NCBI RefSeq assembly: GCF_037203765.1
Contig: NZ_JBBCAS010000009.1
Span: forward strand, 57,572 to 121,571
Length of the DNA: 64,000 nucleotides
Direction: 5' to 3'
Origin: Sediminicola sp037203765
GTDB taxonomy: Bacteria; Bacteroidota; Bacteroidia; Flavobacteriales; Flavobacteriaceae
Shown here in pieces: positions 33,564-42,984 of the stretch. Within the stretch, counting starts at the first letter, position 1; each line of letters opens with the position of its first letter. The position numbers and the translations under genes are program-made. The notes under the pieces were generated by a model. That model saw only the letters and a program-made list of their open reading frames with translations, ran no database searches and was not told the origin of the DNA.

Positions 33564-33671
33564 CAGAGGACCCTACTGGTCCGGAAAAATAATAACACAT
33601 CATACATAAAATAACAAAGTATTATGATTTTGGTTCCTGTCCCAAAATGAAATAATACAAATCCCATTTTG

Positions 33672-33679
33672 TATCTTTG
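33672..33679 (+). promoter_or_regulatory. -7 box of lipA promoter
   Basis: TATCTTTG fits TAnnTTTG, 14 bases before the lipA ATG at 33694. Confidence 0.6.
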
Positions 33680-33693
33680 TAAAAAATTAGAGC

Positions 33694-34569
33694 ATGAGCA
33701 TTGAAACCGTAGAAAGTGTAAGCCCACCTAAAGGAAAACCAAAATGGCTACGTGTAAAACTCCCTACCGGTAAAAAATATACCCAATTAAGGGGACTGGT
33801 AGACAAATATAATCTCCATACCATATGTACCTCTGGAAGCTGTCCCAATATGGGCGAATGCTGGGGTGAAGGAACCGCAACTTTCATGATTTTAGGTAAT
33901 GTATGTACCAGATCCTGCGGATTCTGTGGTGTTAAGACCGGAAGACCAGAAGATGTGGATTGGGAGGAACCGGAAAAAGTTGCCCGTTCCATCAAGATTA
34001 TGGGTATAAAGCATGCCGTAATAACCTCTGTGGATAGGGACGACATCAAGGACATGGGTTCCATAATTTGGGCAGAAACGGTGAAGGCCATCAGACGAAT
34101 GAACCCCAATACCACATTGGAAACCCTAATTCCTGATTTCCAGGGAATAGAAACCCATTTGGACCGTATCATTGCCGTATCTCCAGAAGTGGTCTCCCAC
34201 AATATGGAAACCGTTAAAAGGTTGACCAGAGAAGTTCGCATCCAAGCCAAATACGAAAGAAGTTTGGAAGTCTTGAGATACCTAAAGGACAATGGGGCCA
34301 GAAGGACCAAATCTGGAATCATGCTTGGACTTGGTGAATTGGAAGAAGAAGTCATAGAGACCATGGAGGACCTAAGAAAGGCAAATGTGGATGTTATCAC
34401 CATTGGCCAATACCTTCAACCATCCAAAAGACATCTTCCGGTCAAGGAATTCATTACTCCCGAACAATTTAAAAAATACGAGGAACTCGGATTGAAAATG
34501 GGCTTTAGGCATGTGGAAAGTGGGGCTTTGGTGCGCTCTTCCTACAAAGCCCATAAGCATATCGATTAA
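33694..34569 (+). CDS. lipA: Lipoyl synthase
   Basis: A 291-residue radical-SAM enzyme with both iron-sulphur sites: the auxiliary cluster cysteines Cys45, Cys50 and Cys56 in CTSGSCPNMGECW, and the radical-SAM cluster Cys71, Cys75 and Cys78 in CTRSCGFC. The C-terminal RSSY serine ligand of the auxiliary cluster is present (VRSSYKAHKH). It inserts two sulphur atoms into octanoyl groups on lipoyl domains of 2-oxoacid dehydrogenases. It has its own promoter box and ends before a hairpin terminator that also lies directly in front of gap. Confidence 0.97.
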   Translation: MSIETVESVSPPKGKPKWLRVKLPTGKKYTQLRGLVDKYNLHTICTSGSCPNMGECWGEGTATFMILGNVCTRSCGFCGVKTGRPEDVDWEEPEKVARSIKIMGIKHAVITSVDRDDIKDMGSIIWAETVKAIRRMNPNTTLETLIPDFQGIETHLDRIIAVSPEVVSHNMETVKRLTREVRIQAKYERSLEVLRYLKDNGARRTKSGIMLGLGELEEEVIETMEDLRKANVDVITIGQYLQPSKRHLPVKEFITPEQFKKYEELGLKMGFRHVESGALVRSSYKAHKHID

Positions 34570-34595
34570 CAAAAAGCTACATATAAAATAAATCC

Positions 34596-34619
34596 ATCCC
34601 GCTACGGCGGGATTTTTTT
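34596..34619 (+). terminator. Terminator between lipA and gap, abutting the gap start
   Basis: Perfect stem ATCCCGC / GCGGGAT with a TACG loop, then six T residues. The T-run ends 3 bases before the gap ATG, so any transcript that starts upstream and covers gap must pass through it. Confidence 0.85.
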
Positions 34620-34622
34620 CAA

Positions 34623-35633
34623 ATGAAAAAAGTAAATATTGGTATAAATGGTTTTGGAAGAATAGGAAGAACGGTTTGCAGATTGATGCTGGGCAATCCC
34701 CACTTCAATATTGTTGCCATCAATGACCTGGCCGACTCCAAGACCTTGGCCCATTTGTTAAAATACGACAGTATCCATGGGGTATCCACCAAGAATATTG
34801 GACATGATGCCGACCATATCCTGGTTGATGACAAAAAAATAGTCCTATCCAATCATGACCATCCGCAACGGATCGATTGGGCAACTTATGGGGTCGATAT
34901 TGTGATTGAAGCCACCGGCAAGTTCAAAACGCAGAAAGACCTGCAATTTCATTTGGACAATGGGGCAAAAAAGGTCATTCTATCCGTACCTCCCGTGGAT
35001 GATAGTATTAAAATGGTTGTCTATGGTGTAAACGAAGGTATCATCACACAGGATGACCATATTATTTCCAACGCCTCCTGTACCACCAACAATGCTGCTC
35101 CGATGATCAAGGTCGTCCATGAGCTCTGCGGGGTAGAACAGGCCTATATTACCACGGTCCACTCCTACACTTCGGACCAAAGCCTGCACGACCAGCCCCA
35201 TAGGGACTTGAGAAGGTCTAGGGCGGCCTCACAGTCGATCATTCCAACAACCACAGGAGCAGCTAAGGCCCTGACTACCATATTTCCGGATTTGGCCAAT
35301 GTAATTGGAGGATGCGGGATCCGTGTACCTGTACCAAATGGATCTTTGACAGACATTACTTTGAACGTTAAAAAAGAAACTTCCATTGCGGAAATCAATG
35401 CGGCATTTGAGGAAATTTCGAAAAAGGAATTAAAAAATATACTTTTTTACACTGAAGACCCAATAGTTTCTATTGATATAAACAATAGTTCCTATTCTTG
35501 TACGTTTGATTCTCAGATGACTTCCGTAATAGGGAAAATGGTGAAAATCATAGGATGGTATGACAATGAAACCGGATACAGTTGTAGAATAGTTGACCTA
35601 ATTAATTTATTGATTAAGAATAAGTACGTTTGA
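34623..35633 (+). CDS. gap: Glyceraldehyde-3-phosphate dehydrogenase
   Basis: A 336-residue GAPDH at normal length. The NAD site GFGRIGRT is near the start, an Asp in AINDLADS favours NAD over NADP, and catalytic Cys153 lies in SNASCTTN followed by NAAP rather than CLAP. The histidine partner is in ITTVHSYTSDQ. Flavobacteria usually carry more than one gap gene, so this may be a second isoform. Its stop overlaps the TTG start of the hybrid kinase gene by 4 bases (TTGA). A terminator hairpin directly abuts its ATG. Confidence 0.95.
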   Translation: MKKVNIGINGFGRIGRTVCRLMLGNPHFNIVAINDLADSKTLAHLLKYDSIHGVSTKNIGHDADHILVDDKKIVLSNHDHPQRIDWATYGVDIVIEATGKFKTQKDLQFHLDNGAKKVILSVPPVDDSIKMVVYGVNEGIITQDDHIISNASCTTNNAAPMIKVVHELCGVEQAYITTVHSYTSDQSLHDQPHRDLRRSRAASQSIIPTTTGAAKALTTIFPDLANVIGGCGIRVPVPNGSLTDITLNVKKETSIAEINAAFEEISKKELKNILFYTEDPIVSIDINNSSYSCTFDSQMTSVIGKMVKIIGWYDNETGYSCRIVDLINLLIKNKYV

Positions 35634-37855
35634 GAATTAAATACAGATACAAGAGGATTGCACAAATCCTGCTGATGGCGGTGGTCATGTCCGCCTTCCA
35701 ATTTGTTTCCGCTCAGGACAGTTCAACTCCTGTGAAGGACATAGACACCTATTTCTCCGAAGCTATAAGGTACAAGAACGAAAATAAAATAGACCTTGCC
35801 ATTAAGGCCATGACCAAGGCTGCCAATCTTGCGGAAGAAAAAGAGGACATTAAGACCATCATTGACAGCTATCACGAAATTTCCCTTTTGAATCTGAAAC
35901 TCAACAAAGAGGACAATGCCATTTTCTACTATGAACGCGCTGACATTTATCTCAATGTAATAACCTATCCCCACGGTACGGCCACCCATAAGTACATAGA
36001 CGCCCTAAATTTATTCAGGAACGGAAAGCCCTACCAAGCTACCAAACTATTGTCAGAGGCCAGGGAGTTGAGCAATGACAGGCATCTTTTGAACGAAATA
36101 TCATTATTGGAAGGGAACATATCCCTCAAAATGGAAAAATATCGTATAGCCTCCAAAAATTTCAATTCTTTGGTGGTCAATAGTGACAAATACGAAAAGA
36201 CCTATTTGACCACAAAAGCCTATTTGGGACTAACGGAATTGAATATCCTATTGGACAGCTTGGAATCGGCAGCCAAAAATGGAAAAAACGCGTTATCCCT
36301 GGCTAGGGAAAACAATTTCCACCAGGAAGTATTGGAAGCCAATGAGCTATTGGCGAAAGCCTTTGAAAAATTGGGAAAATATGATTCCGCCTTGGTCTAC
36401 AACCAAAATCTTCTCCGGATCAAAGACTCCTTATTAGCGTTTGAAAAAACTAGTGCACAAATCAAAACTGCCGATCAATTACGCGGGGAGTTGATGGAAA
36501 GCACCATTAAAAAACAGGATATTGAGATACAAGATCTGAACGAGTCTTCGAGTCGTTCGGAGATTACGGCCATCTTGACCTCTGCGTTTTTGACCATCAT
36601 ATCACTTTTGGCGGTTTCCTTATATAGGAACAATCAGATCAAACTAAAAACAAATGACCTACTGCACACCAAAAATAGGGAGCTGCAGACCGCCAGGGAC
36701 GCCGCAGTGCAATCCATGGAGGCCAAAACCAACTTTCTTTCAACGGTAAGTCACGAATTGCGGACGCCATTATACGCAGTAACCGGACTCACCCACTTGC
36801 TCTTGGAAGAAAACCCAAGCAAAAAACAGGAAGAGCATTTAAAGGCCTTAAAATTTTCAGGGGACTATTTATTGAATTTTATCAATGATATCCTACAGAT
36901 CAATAAAATTGATGCAGATAAGCTGGAACCTTTAAATATTGAGTTCAGCCTTAAAAAGGTCTTGACCGATGTTATCAATTCGCTGCAGCAGAGTGCCAAG
37001 GCGAACAAGACGGTCATTAACTTGGACTACGATCCAAACATCCCTTCCCACCTGCTGAGTGATCCTTTAAAATTGTCACAGATCTTTATCAATTTGGTTG
37101 GCAATGCCCTTAAGTTCACTAAAAAAGGAGAAGTTACGGTGATCACCAAACTCCAGGAACAGCACGAGGATGAGGTAACCATATATTTCGAGGTTAAGGA
37201 TACCGGAATTGGAATTGCACCGGAAAAGCAAGAAAATATCTTTGACAGTTTTGAGCAGGGATCTATTCAAATCAACAGGGAGTATGGTGGGACAGGCCTT
37301 GGCCTTACCATTGTTAAAAGCTTACTTGGCCTATTTGGAAGCAAGATCAGGTTAAAGAGTGAACTTGGGAAAGGCAGTTCCTTCTTCTTTGAGCTTACCC
37401 TGAAGACAGCCGAAGGAAGTGACATAGAGGATATGAACTTCCAGATCACAGAAAAGGATTACGACCTTACCGGGTTGCATATTTTGATCGTGGAGGACAA
37501 CAAGATCAACCAAGTCATCACTAAGAAAATGCTGCTTAAAAAGGAAGTGACCTGCGACATCGCCAGTAATGGAACCGAGGCCATTGAAATGGTGAGGAAC
37601 AACACCTATGATGCCGTATTGATGGATATTCACATGCCGGGTATTAGTGGGGAAGAGGCAACCATAGAAATCAGAAAATTCAACACCACCTTGCCCATCA
37701 TCGCATTAACGGCCATTTCCCTAGACGATAGCTTGGAGAGTTTCTATGCTGCGGGCGTCAATGATGTGGTAACAAAACCGTTTAAGCCAGAAGTGTTTTA
37801 TCAAAAAATTGGTCAGAATATCTTTTCTCCCAAAGTAAAGAATCCGGCATCATAA
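35630..37855 (+). CDS. TPR hybrid histidine kinase
   Basis: A 741-residue protein: signal peptide (cleavage near VSAQ), periplasmic tetratricopeptide repeats (about 30-290), transmembrane helix about 316-336, HisKA with His375 in LSTVSHELRTPL, HATPase domain (LVGNALKFT, GTGLGLTIVKS) and a C-terminal receiver with Asp666 in AVLMDIHMPG. It carries both kinase and receiver, so it can start a phosphorelay. The start is TTG at 35630, overlapping the gap stop by 4 bases. No partner response regulator or HPt gene is adjacent. Confidence 0.92.
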   Translation: MRIKYRYKRIAQILLMAVVMSAFQFVSAQDSSTPVKDIDTYFSEAIRYKNENKIDLAIKAMTKAANLAEEKEDIKTIIDSYHEISLLNLKLNKEDNAIFYYERADIYLNVITYPHGTATHKYIDALNLFRNGKPYQATKLLSEARELSNDRHLLNEISLLEGNISLKMEKYRIASKNFNSLVVNSDKYEKTYLTTKAYLGLTELNILLDSLESAAKNGKNALSLARENNFHQEVLEANELLAKAFEKLGKYDSALVYNQNLLRIKDSLLAFEKTSAQIKTADQLRGELMESTIKKQDIEIQDLNESSSRSEITAILTSAFLTIISLLAVSLYRNNQIKLKTNDLLHTKNRELQTARDAAVQSMEAKTNFLSTVSHELRTPLYAVTGLTHLLLEENPSKKQEEHLKALKFSGDYLLNFINDILQINKIDADKLEPLNIEFSLKKVLTDVINSLQQSAKANKTVINLDYDPNIPSHLLSDPLKLSQIFINLVGNALKFTKKGEVTVITKLQEQHEDEVTIYFEVKDTGIGIAPEKQENIFDSFEQGSIQINREYGGTGLGLTIVKSLLGLFGSKIRLKSELGKGSSFFFELTLKTAEGSDIEDMNFQITEKDYDLTGLHILIVEDNKINQVITKKMLLKKEVTCDIASNGTEAIEMVRNNTYDAVLMDIHMPGISGEEATIEIRKFNTTLPIIALTAISLDDSLESFYAAGVNDVVTKPFKPEVFYQKIGQNIFSPKVKNPAS

Positions 37856-38842
37856 CGTAGTTAAAGCGTTCAGCAATTGCTGCCTTCCATCCCCTAAAAA
37901 ACGGTGCTCTATTCCAATGTAATAAAGGTTGTTTACCTTGCCTTTTAACCTGACATAATCCTTTTCGGTGGTCAGGATCATTTCCTTGGAATTAAAAAGT
38001 GCGATTTCCTTATCTGTAAAAAAGTGATGGTCCCTAAATTCCAGATGGTCAAAGATCACGGATGCATCATTGAGATAGGCGAGCAAAGGTGCCGGATTGG
38101 CAATACCCGTAACCAACAACACCTTCTTACCCCTCAGCTCTTCCAGTTCCAAACTACCCCCCTCTCCTTGCAAAAGGGTATCATACACAAGCGTACTGAA
38201 CAACACTTGCTGATGTTTTAATGGTTGAAGTTTACTGGTAATCTGCCCCTGATCTCCCAAACTTAAATTAGGAGGACATTTGGTTACCACGATAAGGTCG
38301 GCTCGGCCTGCCTCTTTCTTCCCATCCCTTAAATTTCCACTTGGCAAATACCAGTCATCCACATATAAATTTCCGTAGGCGGTTAAAAGAATAGAGAAGG
38401 CAGGTTTTACCTTTCGATGTTGAAAGGCATCATCCAATAGGATCAGATCAGGCTTTTCGTCTTTTTCCAATACCGCTATGCCATGCCTCCTATCGGCGTC
38501 CACGACCAAGGAGATTTGAGGGTATTTCTTAAAAATCTGAAAAGGCTCATCGCCAATATGTTCTACTGAGGTAGAGGGTCCCGCTTTTAAAAACCCCTTG
38601 GTTTTTCTTCCATAACCCCTGCTGAGGACTGCCAACCTTCGATTATCCTTTAAGAGCGCAATTAGATATTCGATCATGGGGGTTTTTCCTGTTCCCCCAA
38701 CACTTAAATTACCGACACAAATGGTTGGAGTGTCATATGAATTGGATTGAAATAGTCCATAATCGAACATCATATTTCTTATATAGACCACCAATCCATA
38801 GATCAGGGAAATTGGAAACCCTATTTTTCTAAGTAGCTTCAT
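37850..38842 (-). CDS. lpxK: Tetraacyldisaccharide 4'-kinase
   Basis: A 330-residue lipid A kinase. An N-terminal membrane-associating helix (about 8-25) is followed by the Walker A loop GNLSVGGTGKTPMIEYL and LLDDAFQHRKV. LpxK phosphorylates the 4'-position of the lipid A disaccharide at the inner membrane. Its stop overlaps the 3' end of the convergent hybrid-kinase gene by 6 bases. Divergent from the Nif3-like gene, which has a clear -7 box. Confidence 0.94.
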   Translation of the reverse strand: MKLLRKIGFPISLIYGLVVYIRNMMFDYGLFQSNSYDTPTICVGNLSVGGTGKTPMIEYLIALLKDNRRLAVLSRGYGRKTKGFLKAGPSTSVEHIGDEPFQIFKKYPQISLVVDADRRHGIAVLEKDEKPDLILLDDAFQHRKVKPAFSILLTAYGNLYVDDWYLPSGNLRDGKKEAGRADLIVVTKCPPNLSLGDQGQITSKLQPLKHQQVLFSTLVYDTLLQGEGGSLELEELRGKKVLLVTGIANPAPLLAYLNDASVIFDHLEFRDHHFFTDKEIALFNSKEMILTTEKDYVRLKGKVNNLYYIGIEHRFLGDGRQQLLNALTTL

Positions 38843-38863
38843 CGGAACGAAAATATAATATTT

Positions 38864-38871
38864 TATCTTTG
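38864..38871 (+). promoter_or_regulatory. -7 box of the Nif3-like gene
   Basis: TATCTTTG fits TAnnTTTG, 20 bases before the ATG at 38892. Confidence 0.55.
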
Positions 38872-38891
38872 AAGGGCTATAAAATTCAAAA

Positions 38892-39986
38892 ATGATCGTA
38901 AACGAAGTTACCGGAATACTTGAGGAATTGGCGCCTTTGGCCTATGCAGAAGATTTTGACAACGTAGGCCTTCTCATTGGCGACAAAAATATGGAGGTCA
39001 CTGGGATCTTAGTGACCTTGGACACGTTGGAAAATGTGGTTGACGAGGCCATAGAAAAAAACTGCAACCTTATCATCAGTTTCCATCCCATTATATTTAG
39101 CGGTTTAAAGAAAATTACGGGTAAAAACTATGTGGAACGGGTAGTTCTCAAATGCATCAAAAATGATATTGCACTATATAGCATGCATACCGCACTGGAC
39201 AATGCACGAATAGGCGTAAACTCTAAAATATGTGAAGTTTTAGGGATTCAAAATCCAAAAATCCTGATCCCTCAAAAAGGGACCATTAAAAAATTGACAA
39301 CCTATGTTCCAAAAGCCCATGCCCAAGAGCTTAAGGAAGCCCTATTTAGGGCGGGCGCAGGCAATATTGGAAACTACAGCAATTGTAGTTTCTCCGTGAA
39401 TGGCACTGGAAGCTATAAAGCAGGAGAAAATGCCAATCCGACCATAGGAGAAATTGGACAGGTGCACTACGAGGAAGAAACACAGATCAGCGTTACCTAT
39501 GCCAAGGCAGACCAGTCCCATATTATCAACGCCCTTATACAGACACACCCCTATGAGGAAGTCGCCTACGAAATCCACACCCTGGAGAACAAAAATCAGC
39601 ATATTGGCATCGGTATGGTAGGAATCCTGAAAAAACCTATGGACGAAGAGGAATTTATGAAATGGGTTAAAAAACAAATGAACGTCTCTTGTATCCGACA
39701 TTCCAATTTAATGGGGAAAAAGATCAAAAAAGTAGCCGTTTTGGGAGGCAGTGGCTCATTTGCTATTGCCGCCGCCATTGGGGCAAAAGCCGATATTTTT
39801 ATCACGGCCGACCTTAAATATCATCAATTTTATGAAGCGGAGAACAAAATAGTACTTGCAGATATTGGACATTTTGAAACAGAGCAGTTTACAAAAAATC
39901 TATTAGTTGACCATCTTACAAAAAAAATTCCTAATTTTGCAATCTCTTTAGCGGAGAGCATAACAAATCCCATCAAGTATTTTTAA
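38892..39986 (+). CDS. Nif3-like dinuclear metal-centre protein
   Basis: A 364-residue protein of the Nif3/YbgI family in its long form with a central PII/CutA1-like insertion (roughly residues 130-235). Metal-site histidines are recognisable in IISFHPIIFSG, YSMHTALDN and, in the C-terminal half, TADLKYHQFY with DIGHFETE. Family members form hexameric toroids with two metals per site; the reaction is not established, although GTP cyclohydrolase-like activity was reported for some. It is followed by the zinc-ribbon-family gene after 3 bases, a pairing common in Bacteroidota. Confidence 0.92.
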   Translation: MIVNEVTGILEELAPLAYAEDFDNVGLLIGDKNMEVTGILVTLDTLENVVDEAIEKNCNLIISFHPIIFSGLKKITGKNYVERVVLKCIKNDIALYSMHTALDNARIGVNSKICEVLGIQNPKILIPQKGTIKKLTTYVPKAHAQELKEALFRAGAGNIGNYSNCSFSVNGTGSYKAGENANPTIGEIGQVHYEEETQISVTYAKADQSHIINALIQTHPYEEVAYEIHTLENKNQHIGIGMVGILKKPMDEEEFMKWVKKQMNVSCIRHSNLMGKKIKKVAVLGGSGSFAIAAAIGAKADIFITADLKYHQFYEAENKIVLADIGHFETEQFTKNLLVDHLTKKIPNFAISLAESITNPIKYF

Positions 39987-39989
39987 TAT

Positions 39990-40769
39990 ATGGCAACAAA
40001 AACAGAAGCAACAGCAGAAGAAAAATTAAGAGCATTATACGACTTGCAATTAATTGATTCTCGGGTTGACGAAATACGTAATGTTCGTGGAGAACTACCT
40101 TTGGAAGTAGAAGATTTAGAAGATGAGGTGCTTGGCCTTAAAACAAGATTGGATAAGTTAAAAACCGATGTTGAAACCATCAACTATGAAATAACTGCCA
40201 AAAAGAACCTTATTGACGAATCTAAAGCTTTGGTTAAGAAATATACCGAACAACAAAAGAACGTTAGGAACAGTAGGGAGTTCAATTCCTTGACCAAAGA
40301 GGTGGAATTTCAAGAACTTGAAGTTCAATTGGCCGAAAAGAACATCAAAGAATTCAAGGCCCAAATTGAGCAAAAGAAAGAAGTTATTGCCCAAACCAAA
40401 GAACGTTTGTCTGAAAGAGAGGCCCATCTAAAACACAAAAAGAGTGAATTGGATGCCATCTTGGCCGAGACTGAAAAGGAAGAAAAGGCTTTGATCAAGA
40501 AATCTGCTGAATATGAAGATATGATTGAAGAGCGTTTGGTAAAAGCTTACAAACGTATCCGAAACAATGTTAAGAACGGATTGGCCGTAGTTCCGATCGA
40601 AAGGGGAGCCTCTGGAGGTTCTTTCTTTACCATACCACCACAGGTGCAGGTAGAGATCGCTTCACGTAAAAAGATTATCACTGATGAACACAGTGGAAGA
40701 ATCTTGGTAGATCCTGTTTTGGCAGAAGAAGAGCAAGAGAAAATGCAAAAATTGTTCTCCAAGTTATAA
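39990..40769 (+). CDS. C4-type zinc-ribbon family protein lacking the cysteines
   Basis: A 259-residue, highly charged coiled-coil protein (long helices about 5-190) with a small C-terminal domain. The domain aligns with the C4-type zinc-ribbon at the end of this family (CGGCF...PPQ...ITCE.CGRIL) but reads GASGGSFFTIPPQVQVEIAS and DEHSGRILVDP: all four metal cysteines are gone. This pattern is, to my memory, also seen in other flavobacterial members. The start directly follows the Nif3-like gene (3 bases), and the two probably act together. The function is unknown. Confidence 0.88.
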   Translation: MATKTEATAEEKLRALYDLQLIDSRVDEIRNVRGELPLEVEDLEDEVLGLKTRLDKLKTDVETINYEITAKKNLIDESKALVKKYTEQQKNVRNSREFNSLTKEVEFQELEVQLAEKNIKEFKAQIEQKKEVIAQTKERLSEREAHLKHKKSELDAILAETEKEEKALIKKSAEYEDMIEERLVKAYKRIRNNVKNGLAVVPIERGASGGSFFTIPPQVQVEIASRKKIITDEHSGRILVDPVLAEEEQEKMQKLFSKL

Positions 40770-40790
40770 GAAGAACATTTTATAGCAAAT

Positions 40791-40823
40791 AAAAAAGCCA
40801 GCATTATCAAGCTGGCTTTTTTT
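40791..40823 (+). terminator. Bidirectional terminator between the zinc-ribbon gene and kmo
   Basis: Stem AAAAAAGCCAGC / GCTGGCTTTTTT with an 8-base loop and T-tracts on both strands. It serves the plus-strand operon and the convergent kmo gene. Confidence 0.88.
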
Positions 40824-40839
40824 ATGAAGTACAATCCCA

Positions 40840-42180
40840 CTACAACAGCTCCAAAATGCGCTGTTCTACTTCTTGGGAATCCCATTTTTCCTCTATTTGG
40901 GGCATTTGCATGATTTGTTTCATGATTTGTTCCTGAGCGTCTCCAATGGCCAGTGCTTCGGCATACGTTCCATCAGAAAAGGTCACCCTGGAATAGCTTG
41001 GAATCCATTTTTCAGGATACTTTTCGGAAAATCGACGTTCTATCTTCTTCTGCAACAAAAACATGGGATCGGCCGTTTTACTGCTCATTTCCATGAAATT
41101 GCGATAGCTCAATTCTGCTATGGCATCTGCATTGGGCTTGCGCAGTTCCTGATAAGCTTGGAAAGCTGCACTCCAATCGTCCCCACTTTTTTCCAGTAAC
41201 TCACATAGAACATAAATATCCTCAAAGCCAGCGTTCATGCCCTGACCATAAAATGGAACAATCGCATGGGCCGAGTCCCCCACCAAAGCAACTTTATCCC
41301 AATACGTCCAGGGATAACATTTGGTAGTGACCATGGCGCTGGTAGGATTATTAAAGAAATCATGGGTTAGGTTTTCTATATCCTGCATCACATTCGGGAA
41401 ATAGGCCGTAAAGAACTTTTTGGCATCCTCTTTCGTCTTAATAGTCTCAAAGGAAACTTCTCCCTCAAAAGGCAGGAACAGGGTACAGGTAAAACTACCG
41501 TCCAAATTGGGCATGGCGATAAACATAAATTTTCCCCTCGGCCAGATATGGAAAGAATGCTTGTCTAGCTTGTGTGTCCCATCATCATTTGCAGGAATGG
41601 TAAGCTCTTTGTACCCTACATCTATAAATTCTTGCGAATAATCAAAACGGCTACGGCGCTGCATTTTGTGCCTGACCCTAGAAAAAGCGCCATCGCATCC
41701 GAATATAACATCATATTCATATTCTTCCCAGGCTCCTTTCTCCGTTTCTCCAGTGAATATTTTTGCATTGGGCAGATCTACATCCCATACCTTCTCCTCG
41801 AATCGAAATTCCACTCCGGCTTCCTCCGCCAAATCGATCATCCTTCTGTTCAACACCCCTCTTGAAATGGACCAAATAGCCTCTCCCTCTTTACCGTATT
41901 TCTGAAAATACAGTGGTTGCCCAACAACATGCATCGCCCTTTTATCCAATGGAATGGCAATCTTTTTGATCTCATCTTCTATTCCAATTGCTTTCAAAGA
42001 CTTCCATCCCCTATTGCTCATTGCCAGATTTATGGATCGACCGGAAAATTGAACATTTCTTATATCCGGTCTACGATCAAATACAGTGATGGTATGCCCT
42101 GCTTTTCTTAAGTAAAGTGCCAATAAAGAACCCACCAGTCCTGAACCAACTATTGCAATGTTTTTAGGAGTTTGTGCCAT
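40840..42180 (-). CDS. kmo: Kynurenine 3-monooxygenase
   Basis: A 446-residue FAD-dependent aromatic hydroxylase. The FAD-binding Rossmann motif GSGLVGSLLALYL is near the start, with ALVGDSAHAIVPFYGQGMNA further on. The start is the ATG at 42180; the frame runs 19 codons further but they precede the first strand. It hydroxylates kynurenine to 3-hydroxykynurenine with NADPH and O2. Together with kynU (about 6.5 kb away) it points to tryptophan breakdown and de novo NAD synthesis; other pathway genes are not in the window. Confidence 0.93.
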   Translation of the reverse strand: MAQTPKNIAIVGSGLVGSLLALYLRKAGHTITVFDRRPDIRNVQFSGRSINLAMSNRGWKSLKAIGIEDEIKKIAIPLDKRAMHVVGQPLYFQKYGKEGEAIWSISRGVLNRRMIDLAEEAGVEFRFEEKVWDVDLPNAKIFTGETEKGAWEEYEYDVIFGCDGAFSRVRHKMQRRSRFDYSQEFIDVGYKELTIPANDDGTHKLDKHSFHIWPRGKFMFIAMPNLDGSFTCTLFLPFEGEVSFETIKTKEDAKKFFTAYFPNVMQDIENLTHDFFNNPTSAMVTTKCYPWTYWDKVALVGDSAHAIVPFYGQGMNAGFEDIYVLCELLEKSGDDWSAAFQAYQELRKPNADAIAELSYRNFMEMSSKTADPMFLLQKKIERRFSEKYPEKWIPSYSRVTFSDGTYAEALAIGDAQEQIMKQIMQMPQIEEKWDSQEVEQRILELL

Positions 42181-42314
42181 GCTTGCCCATAAGGGGATAA
42201 TGTTAAGTTGTAAAAATACTAAATTTAAAAAACACAACTCCTAGGAATAATGGTATAACCGAAAGGATTTAGGTAGGAATTATAAATACTTCAAAATATT
42301 GTTTAATTTTTTAT

Positions 42315-42322
42315 TATTTTTG
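42315..42322 (+). promoter_or_regulatory. -7 box before the flavin reductase gene
   Basis: TATTTTTG fits TAnnTTTG, 17 bases before the ATG at 42340. Confidence 0.55.
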
Positions 42323-42339
42323 TTAAACATATTAATTTC

Positions 42340-42984
42340 ATGATGCATTACTCCAAAGAACAGCTATTACAATTGAATTCTAGGTTCAGGGCCAATTTGA
42401 TCAATAGTTGTACCGGCTATAAATCTTCAAATCTTTTGGCCACCAAATCCCCAAACGGAACATCCAATCTGGCCATTTTCAATTCCGTGGTCCACATTGG
42501 AAGCAATCCGCCCATGTTGGGGTTCATTCTCCGCCCCTTGACCGTAAAAAGGAATACTTATGAGAATTTCAAGTCCTCCGGATATTTTACGGTAAACCAA
42601 ATTCCCAGTAACATCATTAAAAAGGCCCATGAAACATCGGCTAAATACGAGGAGGACATTTCGGAGTTTGCCAAATCACATTTGACAGAGGAATTCATGG
42701 AAGGATTCCAAGCGCCTTTTGTCAAAGAAAGCCATATAAAAATGGCGTGCCGTTACTTGAGCGAATATGAGATCAAAGAAAACGGATGTCTTCTTATTAT
42801 TGGGGAAATATTGGACATTTATCTACCCAAGGATATTGTAAATGAAGATGGATGGGTCCATCTGGACAAGGTTGATACCACCGCAATTATTGGATTGGAC
42901 GGCTATGCCCTTCCCAAAATTCTGGACCGATTTTCATACGCCAGGCCCGATCAAGAATCCCATTCCATATATCATGGCACATAA
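42340..42984 (+). CDS. Flavin reductase family protein
   Basis: A 214-residue FMN-binding split-barrel protein. Segments such as LLATKSPNGTSNLAIFNSVV and GFILRPLTVKRNTYEN are typical of the flavin reductase/DIM6 family. Two adjacent ATGs (42340, 42343) are possible starts. The end overlaps the start of the DUF2256 gene by 11 bases, tying it to the photolyase cluster; reduced flavin is the catalytic state of photolyase cofactors, so a supply role is conceivable but unproven. Confidence 0.88.
   Translation: MMHYSKEQLLQLNSRFRANLINSCTGYKSSNLLATKSPNGTSNLAIFNSVVHIGSNPPMLGFILRPLTVKRNTYENFKSSGYFTVNQIPSNIIKKAHETSAKYEEDISEFAKSHLTEEFMEGFQAPFVKESHIKMACRYLSEYEIKENGCLLIIGEILDIYLPKDIVNEDGWVHLDKVDTTAIIGLDGYALPKILDRFSYARPDQESHSIYHGT

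Noticed and set aside
33687..34403. A 238-codon minus-strand frame across lipA
   Set aside because: It lies wholly antisense to a strongly supported lipA gene and has low-complexity composition.
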